Below are positions 26,841-36,006 of a stretch of DNA of 64,000 nt, piece after piece. The DNA lies in NCBI RefSeq assembly GCF_005871165.1, contig NZ_SWKP01000006.1, positions 200,001-264,000 on the forward strand, in the 5' to 3' direction. Both the position numbers and the translations under genes were made by a program. Below the pieces are notes generated by a model. That model saw only the letters and a program-made list of their open reading frames with translations, was not told the DNA's origin and did no database searches. This DNA is from Maricaulis alexandrii. Its GTDB lineage: Bacteria; Pseudomonadota; Alphaproteobacteria; Caulobacterales; Maricaulaceae. Each line of letters begins with the position of its first letter. Position 1 is the first letter of the stretch.

Positions 26841-27488
26841 ATGAAAACCGTTCGATCCATCACAGCGATGCTCGCGATATGCGGCTCTGTAGCGGGTTGT
26901 GCTACCAACACAGAGCCAAGTGTTTCAGGGCACACCGAGCAAGATTACTATGTCGGGCAGCTTCGAATACTGGCAGGCGAAACTTGTCCGGACATGGCGG
27001 TGGCCGCAGACGGCACACCGCTCCCGATTGCGCGGTATCAGGAACTGTTCCTGATTTTCGGGACCCGCTACGGCGGCGATGGGCGGACGACATTTGCCGT
27101 TCCCAATCTGAGCAGTGCCTCGCTCATGGGGGCGGGCACGTCGCAAAGCGGTATCGATTATCCCTTGTTCGGCACGGGAGGGCGCGCAGAGGCAACTCGA
27201 ATGTTGCCCCGGCACTCCCATACTTTCTCAGCCAGCAGTTCCCAGGCCAACACCAGCGAACCCCAAGAGAACATACTTCCCACGTCCGCCTCCACGGAAA
27301 ACATAGATCGTTACGCCTCAAGAATGGGGAGTTTCCAGGAACGCAGTTTCGCAATCGAGGCGATGAGTACGGCAGGCGATCCAGACTGGGAGACGGTAAG
27401 CCTGTACCAGCCCGTCATGGCTCAAATCATTTGCATCCAGGCGTTTGGGGTCATGCCCGACTCATCACTGCTGGAGGCCGGGCAATGA
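26841..27488 (+). CDS. Tail-collar domain lipoprotein
   Basis: 215 residues. The lipoprotein signal ends in SVAGC (Cys20). The rest is one phage tail collar-like domain: VGQLRILAGETCPDMAVAAD, G-R-TTFAVPNL in place of the usual DLRGR, and PRHSHTF. Non-phage members of this family (MdpB-like) are exported in many bacteria. Its stop overlaps the next start (ATGA), and no phage genes are near. The function is unknown. Confidence 0.75.
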   Translation: MKTVRSITAMLAICGSVAGCATNTEPSVSGHTEQDYYVGQLRILAGETCPDMAVAADGTPLPIARYQELFLIFGTRYGGDGRTTFAVPNLSSASLMGAGTSQSGIDYPLFGTGGRAEATRMLPRHSHTFSASSSQANTSEPQENILPTSASTENIDRYASRMGSFQERSFAIEAMSTAGDPDWETVSLYQPVMAQIICIQAFGVMPDSSLLEAGQ

Positions 27489-28816
27489 CACTGTTTCACT
27501 CTCCTGTTCCGGGGCCCCCTACGCAGGCCAAGCCACTGCGCGCTCGGGCTGCCGTTCTGGCCGCGGCTCTCTCTGCTCTCTTCGCCCTGCCCGGGATTGC
27601 ACAAGGTCAGGTCAATCCTGTCATCGGCCAAATCCAATATTTTCCTTATGCCTGCCCGCCGAACTACACGCTGGCAGACGGTCGAATGATCGATTTGAAC
27701 CAGAATCCAGAATTCACCCAGCTACAGCAAGTCATCGGCAACTCTTTCGGTACAAACGGTGACAATGTCCTGCTGCCGGATCTTCGTGGACGCTTTGTCG
27801 AGCAAGCCTTTATCGGAGAGGACGCAAGGGAGGGCTCCGACAGCTTTGCTTCTGTGAGCGGACGCTCGAACGTTCAAGTCGACGCGAACAACGTGCCGGC
27901 GCACACGCACCGTGTACTTGCAAATACCCAGTCCGCCGACTCTCCCACCCCTCAAGAGAACACCTTTGCCGTGCCTGTTCCGGCCATCGAAGCCTACACG
28001 AGCGACATGTCCGGCACACTCACGACATTGAACGCAGAAACTGTCGCAGGCGCGGGCGACCCCGGCTACGACATCGTCCACCCCTATTTCAACTTCAATG
28101 CCTGCATCGCCTATGGCGGTGAAATGCCTGATTTGGGCGGGGCAATACGAGAACAAAGTGTCGGCACGAACGGTCCGGACCGGTCGCCGGATGCCTCCGG
28201 CATCGTAGCGCGAGTGCAAGCCTGGTTGGATGGCGATGTGCCGAGAGAGCCCGGTGAGCAATGCTATTCGGGGAACACGCCGGCGAGCGGCTACGGCGCC
28301 GGGGAGTATCTCATTTTCACGAATCTGGATTGCCCGTCATTCACGCGGGTGGCGAATGGCCGCTCACTCTACACCGCAACAGCCATGTGCCTGGACTGGT
28401 ATATCCAGAATATTTACGGTCCGCCCAGTCATGACCCGTCACAGCTTTATCTGCCGGATTTGACACGCCGCGTTCCGGTCGGGATAGACCCGGCAAACGC
28501 CCGCTATGCTGGCACTCAGTTCGGACAATCGGAAATCAGTCTGAGCGACGCCCAGCTGCGCGCCCATGCGCACTTCCTGCAAGCCAGTGCAAACGAACCC
28601 GATACGGGCTCGCCCGACGACGCGTTCATTCCCAGCTTCAGCGAGAACAGCCCGGTCGTCGTCTACGCCGATCCCGTCAATCTACTGCCCATGAATGCCC
28701 AGATTTTGGGTCAAACCGGTGAAGCGGAACCCATCCCACTCAAAGCCGAAACCATTGCCCTGAATTACTGCCTTGTCGTCGACGGCTATCCAATCGTCGA
28801 CAATCCCAATCCCTGA
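27485..28816 (+). CDS. Exported protein with two tail-collar domains
   Basis: 443 residues with a Sec signal (cleaved near AQGQ, about residue 39). Domain 1 (about 42-215) has the collar signature: IGQIQYFPYACPPNYTLADG, LLPDLRGRF and VPAHTHRV. Domain 2 (about 260-440) repeats it in degenerate form: GEYLIFTNLDCPSFTRVANG, LYLPDLTRRVPVG and LRAHAHF. Each domain keeps a Cys pair. ATG 27485 overlaps the upstream lipoprotein gene by four bases, so the two form a coupled cell-surface set with three collar domains. There are no known partners. Confidence 0.75.
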   Translation: MTLFHSPVPGPPTQAKPLRARAAVLAAALSALFALPGIAQGQVNPVIGQIQYFPYACPPNYTLADGRMIDLNQNPEFTQLQQVIGNSFGTNGDNVLLPDLRGRFVEQAFIGEDAREGSDSFASVSGRSNVQVDANNVPAHTHRVLANTQSADSPTPQENTFAVPVPAIEAYTSDMSGTLTTLNAETVAGAGDPGYDIVHPYFNFNACIAYGGEMPDLGGAIREQSVGTNGPDRSPDASGIVARVQAWLDGDVPREPGEQCYSGNTPASGYGAGEYLIFTNLDCPSFTRVANGRSLYTATAMCLDWYIQNIYGPPSHDPSQLYLPDLTRRVPVGIDPANARYAGTQFGQSEISLSDAQLRAHAHFLQASANEPDTGSPDDAFIPSFSENSPVVVYADPVNLLPMNAQILGQTGEAEPIPLKAETIALNYCLVVDGYPIVDNPNP

Positions 28817-28826
28817 CACAGCGCCC

Positions 28827-29315
28827 CTAGACACCTTCGGCCACATCCACCGTGTCCGGGACAGGCATCGTCGTGCGGGAGAAGACGCGGCGGATGGTGA
28901 AGCTGGAATGCAGGCGGGCGACGCCGGGCAGGCCTGACAGGACTTCCCGGTGGACGCGCTCGTAATCATTGGCATCCCGGACGAGCACGCGAATGAGGTA
29001 ATCCGCCTCGCCGCTCATCAGATAGCATTCCATGACTTCCGGGACCTCTTCCACGGCCCCTTCGAAGGCCACCAGGGTCTCGCGTTTCTGGTTGTCGAGC
29101 GTCACCTGGACATAAACCGTGATGCCGCGGCCCAACGCCTTTTCCGATAGAATGGCGACATAGCGGTCGATCACGCCCGCCTGCTCCAGCGCCTTCACCC
29201 GGCGATGGCAGGCCGAGGCCGACAGGCCGACGCGTTCCGCCAATTCCGCGTTCGTCAGCCGCCCACGCTCCTGAAGCTCGGTCAGGATGGAGATATCGAC
29301 ACTATCAAGCCGCAA
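28827..29315 (-). CDS. Lrp/AsnC family transcriptional regulator
   Basis: 162 residues. The N-terminal HTH has LDSVDISILTELQERGRLTN and LSASACHRRVKALEQAGVI; the C-terminal RAM ligand-binding domain has VTLDNQKRETLVAFE and YLMSGEADYLIRVLVRDAND. I chose a TTG start at 29315: GGGGAG lies six bases upstream and the Lrp fold begins at MRLDS. It is divergent from alanine dehydrogenase across 205 bases, the usual AldR/ald layout, so it probably controls ald in response to alanine or another amino acid. Confidence 0.9.
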   Translation of the reverse strand: MRLDSVDISILTELQERGRLTNAELAERVGLSASACHRRVKALEQAGVIDRYVAILSEKALGRGITVYVQVTLDNQKRETLVAFEGAVEEVPEVMECYLMSGEADYLIRVLVRDANDYERVHREVLSGLPGVARLHSSFTIRRVFSRTTMPVPDTVDVAEGV

Positions 29316-29520
29316 GACACACTCTCCCCAATAATTACGGTTTGGCAGCAGATCATTCTGGATTTGCTGCAATGGTTCGTATATACGTCGCCATCAACAT
29401 CGAATGGTGCACGATAATTCACACCAAACGATGCGGGTTGTCAATTTCGTTCGCGTCAGGAAGTCCGGATCGAAGGATTCCGCATATTCCTCCCGCGACC
29501 AAGCCAAATGAGAAACAATC
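29316..29520. promoter_or_regulatory. Shared control region of the Lrp regulator and ald
   Basis: 205-base divergent intergenic region, AT-rich around 29335-29430. Lrp-type sites are expected here from gene order, but no box is distinct enough to call. Confidence 0.4.
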
Positions 29521-30639
29521 ATGCGTATCGGGGTCCCCAAGGAAATCAAGGTCCGGGAATATCGCGTCGGCCTGACGCCCAATTCCGTCACCGAATTCGT
29601 GCGCCACGGCCATGAAGTCTTCGTCCAGTCGACCGCCGGCGACGGCATCGGTTTCTCCGACGAGATGTATGAGGCCGCCGGCGCCACGATCGTGCCGGAC
29701 GCGGCGGCCGCCTTTGAAAAGGGCGAGCTGATCGTGAAGGTGAAAGAGCCCCAGCCGTCGGAAACGGCGATGCTGAAGCCGCACCACACGCTCTACACCT
29801 ATCTCCACCTGGCCGCCGATGCCGTCCAGGCCGAGGGCCTGCGCAAGGCCGGCTGCCTGTCGATCGCCTATGAGACGGTAACCGACAATGATGGCCGCCT
29901 CCCCCTGCTCACGCCGATGAGCCAGGTCGCCGGCCGCATGTCGGTTTCGGTGGCAGCCCACTGCCTGATGAAGGCCCAGGGTGGCCGCGGCCTGATGCTG
30001 GGCGGCGTGCCAGGCGTCCTGCCGGCCAAGGTCGTGATCATCGGCGGCGGTGTCGCGGGGACCCATGCGGCGGAAATGGCCATTGGCGCCCGCGCCGATG
30101 TCACCGTGTTCGACCGCTCCAACAAGCGCCTGGCCGAACTGGACGAGCAATTCTCCGGCGCCGTGAAGACCGCCTACTCCACCGCCGCGGCGCTGGAACA
30201 GGCCGTCAAGGACGCTGATGTGGTGATCGGGGCTGTGCTGATCCCGGGGGCTGCCGCGCCGAAACTGGTCACGCGCGACACGCTGAAGGAGATGAAGGAC
30301 GGCGCCGTGCTCGTCGACATCGCGATCGACCAGGGCGGGTGTTTCGAGACCTCCAAGGCGACCACGCATGATGACCCGACCTATGTGATCGACAATGTCG
30401 TGCACTATTGCGTCGCCAACATGCCGGGCGCCTATGCCCGCACCTCCACCCTGGCGCTGAACAACGCCACCCTGCCGCTGGGCCTGGAGATCGCCAACAA
30501 GGGTCCCAAACAGGCGCTGAACGACAATCCGCACCTGGCGCGCGGCCTGAACACGGCCGAAGGCGAGATCTGCTACAAGCCGGTCGCAGACGATCTCAAA
30601 ATGCCCTACGTCAAGCCGGACTGGCTGACCTCGATCTGA
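29521..30639 (+). CDS. ald: Alanine dehydrogenase
   Basis: 372 residues. The N-terminus is MRIGVPKEIKVREYRVGLTP, with the substrate Arg/Lys residues. The catalytic His is in HHTLYTYLHLA. The NAD-binding Rossmann motif is GGGVAGTHAAEMAIGARADV, and IAIDQGGCFETS completes the family signature. It interconverts L-alanine with pyruvate and ammonia using NAD. It is monocistronic and probably controlled by the divergent Lrp-type regulator. Confidence 0.97.
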   Translation: MRIGVPKEIKVREYRVGLTPNSVTEFVRHGHEVFVQSTAGDGIGFSDEMYEAAGATIVPDAAAAFEKGELIVKVKEPQPSETAMLKPHHTLYTYLHLAADAVQAEGLRKAGCLSIAYETVTDNDGRLPLLTPMSQVAGRMSVSVAAHCLMKAQGGRGLMLGGVPGVLPAKVVIIGGGVAGTHAAEMAIGARADVTVFDRSNKRLAELDEQFSGAVKTAYSTAAALEQAVKDADVVIGAVLIPGAAAPKLVTRDTLKEMKDGAVLVDIAIDQGGCFETSKATTHDDPTYVIDNVVHYCVANMPGAYARTSTLALNNATLPLGLEIANKGPKQALNDNPHLARGLNTAEGEICYKPVADDLKMPYVKPDWLTSI

Positions 30640-30815
30640 TCATTCGCGGATCGTGGAAATTGTCAGCGGGCGGAGCGTTTTTTAACCTCCGCCCGTTTTC
30701 GTATCCAACTGAATGCGTTACGACGTCTACTTGTCACAAGAATCGGTCAGACATGACCGATGGGGAGGCCGCTTGGCGGCTAGGCGACAGCTGACGACAA
30801 GCGGGACGGTAGAGT

Positions 30816-31472
30816 TTGGCACGCTACGATCTGGTCATTTTCGATTTTGACGGCACGCTCGCCGACAGTCTCACCTGGTTCCGGACGGAGTTGGGCGATC
30901 TGGTCGACAAGCACGGCCTGCCGCCGATCGATGGCGAACGCGCCGAAGCCCTGCGCGACCTGACGCCCAAGCAGATCATGAGCGAGCTGAACATCCCGGC
31001 CTGGAAAATCCCCTTCCTTGCGGCCGATGTCCGCGCCCGCGCCGCCGAGAATGTCGACAAGATCCATCTGTTCGACGGCATCCGCGCCATGATCCGGGAC
31101 CTGTCCGCCCAGGGCATCACGCTGGCAGTCGTCTCCTCCAATGGCGAAACTGCCGTCAGGGCCGTGCTGGGCGAGGATTTGTGCCAGCATTTCAGGATTT
31201 TCGCCTGCGGCGCGGCGCTGTTCGGCAAGGCCTCCGTTTTCCGCAAGGTGATCAAGAAGGCGGGCACAACGCCGGCGCGCACGCTGAGCATCGGCGATGA
31301 AGTCCGCGACATCGAAGCCGCCCGCGAAACCGGTTGCGTTGCCGCTGCGGTGAATTGGGGCTTCGCGACGGAAGCCGTGCTGCAAGCGCAGGGCCCGGAC
31401 GTGATGTTCCGCGATGCCAACGAGATCGCCGCTTTCGCCCAGGCCGAGATCAGCGAAGCCCGCCAGGCCTGA
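30816..31472 (+). CDS. HAD-family hydrolase (phosphoglycolate-phosphatase-like)
   Basis: 218 residues. HAD motif I is FDFDGTLADS (nucleophile Asp, about residues 9-18), motif II is VVSSNGE, the Lys is in FRKVIKKAG and motif IV is SIGDEVRDIEAA. The helical cap between motifs I and II is of the C1 type. It starts with TTG 30816 after GGACGGTAGAG; no ATG fits before motif I. It likely removes phosphate from a small metabolite; the substrate is unknown. Confidence 0.9.
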   Translation: MARYDLVIFDFDGTLADSLTWFRTELGDLVDKHGLPPIDGERAEALRDLTPKQIMSELNIPAWKIPFLAADVRARAAENVDKIHLFDGIRAMIRDLSAQGITLAVVSSNGETAVRAVLGEDLCQHFRIFACGAALFGKASVFRKVIKKAGTTPARTLSIGDEVRDIEAARETGCVAAAVNWGFATEAVLQAQGPDVMFRDANEIAAFAQAEISEARQA

Positions 31473-31491
31473 CCCCAAGATCAGCACCCGC

Positions 31492-31525
31492 AAAAAAGGC
31501 CGGCTCCTCGCGGAACCGGCCTTTT
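31492..31525 (+). terminator. Bidirectional intrinsic terminator
   Basis: GGCCGGCTCC (31498-31507) pairs with GGAACCGGCC (31512-31521), with TTTT after it on the plus strand and six A residues before it, which are a T-run on the minus strand. It sits between the convergent HAD and nitronate monooxygenase genes and can stop both. Confidence 0.88.
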
Positions 31526-31548
31526 GCTGTGTCGGTCAGGCTCTGCGA

Positions 31549-32511
31549 CTAGCCGCAAAGGCGCGCCTTGGCGGCGTCGTACTCGGCGGAGAGCTGGGCG
31601 ATGTATTCGGCGGCCGGGCGGATTTTCTGGACCGAACCGATGCCCTGGCCGGAGCCCCAGATGTCTTTCCAGGCCTTCGCCTTGGACCCGCCGCCGGAGC
31701 CGAAATCCATCTTGGACGGATCGCTTTCCGGCAGATTGTCCGGGTCCAGACCGGCGTCGATGATCGACTTCTTCAGGTAATTGCCGTGCACGCCGGTGAA
31801 GAGGTTGGAATAGACGATGTCCTCAGCGGAACTCTCCACGATGGCCTGTTTGTAGGCCTCTTCGGCGCGGGCCTCTTCGGTCGCGATGAAGGCAGAGCCG
31901 ATATAGGCATAGTCGGCGCCCATGGCCTGGGCCGCCAGCACGCCGCCGCCGGTCGAGATCGAACCGGAGCACAGGATCGGACCGTCAAACCAGGACCGGG
32001 TTTCCGCGATGAAGCCGAAGGGCGAGAGCGCCCCGGCATGGCCGCCGGCGCCGGCGGCGACGCAGATCAGGCCGGTCGCGCCCTTCTCGATCGCCTTGTG
32101 GGCAAATTTCTGGTTGATCACATCGTGCAGGGAAATGCCGCCCCAGCCCTTCACGGCCTGGTTCACATCCTCGCGCGCGCCAAGCGAGGTGATGACGACC
32201 GGCACCTTGTACTTCTCGCACAGGGCCATGTCCTCTTCGAGCCGCTGGTTGGAGCGGTGCACGATCTGGTTCACGGCGAAGGGTGCGGCCGGCGCATCCG
32301 GATTGGCGCGGTTATAGCTTTCCAGCTCGGAGGTGATCTGGTCGAGCCATTCATCCAGCTGGCTGACCGGACGGGCATTGAGCGCCGGGAAGGAGCCGAC
32401 AATGCCGGCCTTGCACTGGGCCAGGACCAGGTCCGGATTGGAAATGATGAAAAGCGGCGAGCCGAAAACGGGCAGGCGCAGCTTGCCCTTCAGGATATCG
32501 GGTTCGGACAT
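31549..32511 (-). CDS. Nitronate monooxygenase / 2-nitropropane dioxygenase family
   Basis: 320 residues in a TIM-barrel with FMN-binding features: LPVFGSPLFIISNPDLVLAQ, GATGLICVAAGAGGHAG and the phosphate loop GSISTGGGVLAAQAMGADYA (catalytic His in GGHAG). The family oxidises alkyl nitronates. ATG 32511 has AAGGGGA upstream; the 24 extra codons above it are unlikely to be translated. Confidence 0.9.
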   Translation of the reverse strand: MSEPDILKGKLRLPVFGSPLFIISNPDLVLAQCKAGIVGSFPALNARPVSQLDEWLDQITSELESYNRANPDAPAAPFAVNQIVHRSNQRLEEDMALCEKYKVPVVITSLGAREDVNQAVKGWGGISLHDVINQKFAHKAIEKGATGLICVAAGAGGHAGALSPFGFIAETRSWFDGPILCSGSISTGGGVLAAQAMGADYAYIGSAFIATEEARAEEAYKQAIVESSAEDIVYSNLFTGVHGNYLKKSIIDAGLDPDNLPESDPSKMDFGSGGGSKAKAWKDIWGSGQGIGSVQKIRPAAEYIAQLSAEYDAAKARLCG

Positions 32512-32658
32512 GTTTTTCCCCTTCTTGGCGTGACCAGCCCTGCATGTGCTTCTGGTGGCGTCGTGCAGGCAAACCGTGTTCACCGGGACGTTAGAGGGGG
32601 CGGTATGGGATGTCGAGCAGGCGATGAAGTGACGTATAGGGCAATTTGCGGCGGGGCT

Positions 32659-33279
32659 TCAGACCACGTCCCCATCCGGCGGCGCGTCGACATGGGCCCA
32701 CATGTAGAGGGCGAGCCAGGAGCGGTAGGGTTTGAACATCTGCGCCGTGCGGACCGTCTTGCGGCGTTTGGAGGTGAGGCGCTCCAGCGTCTTTCGGGCG
32801 GCAACATCGCCATCGGGCCAGATGTCCGGTTCGCCGAAATAGAACATGTTCATCATGTCTGCCGTCCACTGGCCTACACCCCAGATCGAAGTCAGGCGTG
32901 CAGTGCGTTCCGGCACGCTGAGGGCGCGGAGCTCCTCGGTGTCGAGCCCGACCGTGCGGTGCGTGTCGGCAATGGTGATGATGGTCTTCGTCTTGGCCCC
33001 GGAGAGGCCACAGCCGCGCAAGCACGCCGTATTGCCCTCATGGAAGTGATCCAGTAGCGGCACACCACCGGCACTCTCCTCCACGCGGGACCAGATGCTG
33101 CGGGCGGCCTTCACGGAGATCTGCTGTCCGGCAATGGCGCGGCAGAGATATTCGGGAAAGCCCTGATCATCCCGCCGGGGAAATTCCAACGGACCCAGGC
33201 GCGTCAGCGCAGCGTGGAGGTCCGGGAAGAGCGGCTCGGCGGCGTCGAGCAAATGGGTATGGACAGCACGGTGCGGCAT
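32659..33279 (-). CDS. DNA-3-methyladenine glycosylase, AlkA-like (HhH-GPD)
   Basis: 206 residues. The helix-hairpin-helix is LTSIWGVGQWTADMMNMFYF (about residues 129-148) and the catalytic Asp is in DIWPDGDVAARK (about 153-164), as in AlkA. The N-terminal half (FPEYLCRAIAGQQISVKAAR) is the conserved helical HhH-GPD part; the AlkA N-terminal beta domain is absent, so this is the short form. It excises alkylated purines from DNA for base-excision repair. Confidence 0.9.
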   Translation of the reverse strand: MPHRAVHTHLLDAAEPLFPDLHAALTRLGPLEFPRRDDQGFPEYLCRAIAGQQISVKAARSIWSRVEESAGGVPLLDHFHEGNTACLRGCGLSGAKTKTIITIADTHRTVGLDTEELRALSVPERTARLTSIWGVGQWTADMMNMFYFGEPDIWPDGDVAARKTLERLTSKRRKTVRTAQMFKPYRSWLALYMWAHVDAPPDGDVV

Positions 33280-33371
33280 GCCCCCACGCTAGCCCCGCCC
33301 TGCCCGCTTGCCCAGTGAAAGGGTGATTTGCCGCATGGCTTGCCCACAGGCGGGGTGCTAGAGGCCGGTTG

Positions 33372-33782
33372 ATGTTGTCGGATCTGAGATATGCGCGTGG
33401 GCTGTTCGCCCAATGCCTGCTCGCCCTGGCCCTGATTGCGGCCAGCGTGCATTCGGCCATTCCGCAGGGCTATATGCTCGATCGCGGCGAGGATGGCCGG
33501 CTGGCCGTCGTCTTCTGTACCGGTGAAGGCAGCGCAACCCGCTGGGTTGAACTGGAAACCGGCGAAGTCAGCGACACCGCCCATGGCACGACGGACAAGG
33601 ATGATCCGCGTCCGCCCTGCACTGCCGCAATGGCCGCCGCCGATGCGCCCCTCGTCGAGATCGCGACCTGGGTGCCCCGCCTGTCGCAGGCACGCGCGCC
33701 CGCGCCGCAAGCCATCCGGCACAATGGTGCGGTCCTGCGGGACCGGCTGCCGCCGGCCCGCGCTCCACCCGCCACGCTCTGA
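33372..33782 (+). CDS. DUF2946-like exported protein beside the copper receptor
   Basis: 136 residues. An N-terminal hydrophobic signal or anchor (about residues 12-30, FAQCLLALALIAASVHS) precedes the IPQGYMLD and VVFCTGEGS motifs. These fit the IPxGxM and xxCT-x-G pattern of DUF2946, a short family often found next to TonB-dependent copper receptors, as here. It lacks a His-rich tail. The family call is moderate, the copper link is inferred from its neighbour. Confidence 0.65.
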   Translation: MLSDLRYARGLFAQCLLALALIAASVHSAIPQGYMLDRGEDGRLAVVFCTGEGSATRWVELETGEVSDTAHGTTDKDDPRPPCTAAMAAADAPLVEIATWVPRLSQARAPAPQAIRHNGAVLRDRLPPARAPPATL

Positions 33783-33850
33783 ATTCCCAAACCCGTTTGT
33801 GAATCAATGACCCGCAGCCCGACGCGCTGCGGGCTTCGGAGCGTATCCCC

Positions 33851-35944
33851 ATGTCCAAAATCTTTTTGCCGGCCAGCCTGGCCGTGCTGTCCCTGTCTGC
33901 CAGCCCGGTCGCCCTGGCCCAGACCAGCCCGCTGACCGATGTCATCACCGTGACCGGCCAGCGCAGCGCGCTGACACAGACCCAATCCGTTTCGCCAGAC
34001 AGCGAACCGGTCGTCGCCGGCGCCGACACCACCGCCCTGATCGCACGCCTGCCGGGCGCGGCCTCGATCGGCAATGGCGTCCTGTCGGGCCAAGTCCAGT
34101 ATCGCGGCCTTTTCGGAGACCGGCTGAATATCCGCATCAATGGCCAGAGCTTTGCCTCCGGTGGTCCCAATCTGATGGACCCGCCCCTGCACTATGCGCC
34201 GGTGCCGCTGATCGAACGGATCGAAGTGGACCGGGGTGTCAGCCCGGTCAACGCCGGCCCGGGCCTGGCGGGCGGCCTGGATGCGGTCCTGAAATCCTCG
34301 CGCTTCGGCGAAGGCGCGGATTTTGAAACGGGTTACGACCTGACCCTGGCGGCCCACAGCGCCGATGAGAGCTACGCCGCGGGCGGACTGGTCAGCCTGG
34401 CCAATGCGAGCTGGCGCTTCCACGTGCTGGGATCGCAGGAAGCCGGCGGCGACCGGGAAACGCCCTATGGCACGATCGGCGGGTCCGAGCATGAGCGCCG
34501 TGTCTTCGGACTGGGCGGCGGCTGGCAGTCCGGCGGCCATGAGCTGGCGCTGGACATTCGCCGGTCCGAGACCGGGCCGTCCGGCAATCCGCCCTTCCCG
34601 ATGGATATCCGCTATTTCGACACCGACATGGCGCAGCTGCGCTATCGCGGTGAGTTCGACACGGTGCGGCTGGAGCTGGGTGCCGGCTGGAGCGATGTGG
34701 ACCATGCCATGAACAATTACGATCTGCGTCCGGCTCCGGCGATGATGCGCTGGCGCGAAACCTATGCGCAGGCCCAGACCCGGACCCTGTCGGCCGCACT
34801 GGCGACGGAGGCTATGGGTGGCGAGCTGCGCGTCGGTCTGGATCACCGGGCCGCCGATCACAGCGTCACCATCACCAATCCGGCCAATTCCGCCTTCTTC
34901 CTGACCTCCTTCCCGGACATCGAAATGGAACGGACCGGCGGGTTCGTGGAATGGGCAGGTGCGCTGCCTTCCGGCTGGCAGGGCGAGCTGGGCCTGCGGG
35001 TGGATCACCACACGGCCGGAGCCGGACTGGCCACGACCGGGGCCGCAGCACCGGCCATGCCGGGCATGCTGGCCATGGCGTTCAACCAGACTGACCGGAG
35101 CTGGGAGGATGACACGCTGGATGCGGTCGTCCGCCTGTGGCGTCCGCTCAATGACAGCGCCACATTGCGCGTGACCCTGGCCCGCAAGACCCGCGCACCG
35201 GGCTATGTGGAGCGTTTTGCCTGGCTGCCGACACCGGCCAGTGGCGGTCTGGCCGATGGCAATACCTATGTCGGCGATACGGACCTTGAAGCCGAGACCG
35301 CCTGGATCGGCGAGATCGGGCTGGATTGGGCGAGTGAGCGCGCCTATGCCCGCCCCACCCTCTTCATCCGCCGGATCGAGAACTACATCCAGGGCGTCCC
35401 CTTTGACGCCACACCCGGCCTGATCGACACGCCGGTGGAAATGGTCTCTGCGATGAATGGCGATCCGACGCCGCTGCGCTTCGGCAATGTCGAGGCGGAA
35501 CTCTACGGGCTGGACGCCGATTTCGGCTATCGGGTCGATGCCCATTGGCGTGTGGACGGGACGCTGTCCTGGGTGCGCGGGGAGCGCCGCGATATCGACG
35601 ACAATCTCTATCGCGTCGCGCCGCCCAATCTGCGGGTCGGTGTGAGCTATGATGCGTCGGTCTGGAGCGCGACCCTGGAAACGCTGGCGACCGCCGAGCA
35701 GGACCGGGTCTCGCTGTCCAATGGCGAGCAGGCGACGCCGGGTCAGGTCCTGCTCAATGCCTATGCCCGCTGGGATATCCGCGAGGGTGTCAGCCTCTCG
35801 GCCGGGATCGAGAATATTCTCGACCAGGCCTGGCGAGACCATCTGGCCGGGTATAACCGCAATGCCGGCTCCGACATTGCCCTGGGCGAACGCCTGCCGG
35901 GCAATGAGCGTTCCCTGGGCGTGCGGATCAGCATCCGGGGCTAG
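33851..35944 (+). CDS. TonB-dependent receptor of the OprC-like copper type
   Basis: 697 residues. A Sec signal (to ALAQ, about residue 24) is followed by the TonB-box/plug region (LIARLPGAASIGNGV, QYRGLFGDRLNIRINGQ) and a long beta-barrel to the C-terminus. The plug motif GGPNLMDPPLHYAPVPLIER is characteristic of the TonB-copper group. Pseudomonas OprC binds copper with CxxxM and HxM; here the Cys is Gly (G105, M109) while HAM (285-287) is kept. DUF2946 precedes it and a PepSY gene follows. Confidence 0.85.
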   Translation: MSKIFLPASLAVLSLSASPVALAQTSPLTDVITVTGQRSALTQTQSVSPDSEPVVAGADTTALIARLPGAASIGNGVLSGQVQYRGLFGDRLNIRINGQSFASGGPNLMDPPLHYAPVPLIERIEVDRGVSPVNAGPGLAGGLDAVLKSSRFGEGADFETGYDLTLAAHSADESYAAGGLVSLANASWRFHVLGSQEAGGDRETPYGTIGGSEHERRVFGLGGGWQSGGHELALDIRRSETGPSGNPPFPMDIRYFDTDMAQLRYRGEFDTVRLELGAGWSDVDHAMNNYDLRPAPAMMRWRETYAQAQTRTLSAALATEAMGGELRVGLDHRAADHSVTITNPANSAFFLTSFPDIEMERTGGFVEWAGALPSGWQGELGLRVDHHTAGAGLATTGAAAPAMPGMLAMAFNQTDRSWEDDTLDAVVRLWRPLNDSATLRVTLARKTRAPGYVERFAWLPTPASGGLADGNTYVGDTDLEAETAWIGEIGLDWASERAYARPTLFIRRIENYIQGVPFDATPGLIDTPVEMVSAMNGDPTPLRFGNVEAELYGLDADFGYRVDAHWRVDGTLSWVRGERRDIDDNLYRVAPPNLRVGVSYDASVWSATLETLATAEQDRVSLSNGEQATPGQVLLNAYARWDIREGVSLSAGIENILDQAWRDHLAGYNRNAGSDIALGERLPGNERSLGVRISIRG

Positions 35945-36006
35945 CCTGAGAACGGCCACCGCGGCTAGGGTCGCGGTGGCCGTTTCGGCTTTTCGGGGGA
36001 GATCGC

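Noticed and set aside
26841-28816. Prophage remnant suggested by tail-collar domains
   Set aside because: Both proteins have bacterial export signals and no other phage gene is within 10 kb on either side.
33470-35959. An 829-codon minus-strand frame opposite the TonB-dependent receptor
   Set aside because: Same codon-bias shadow; no signal, fold or ribosome site.
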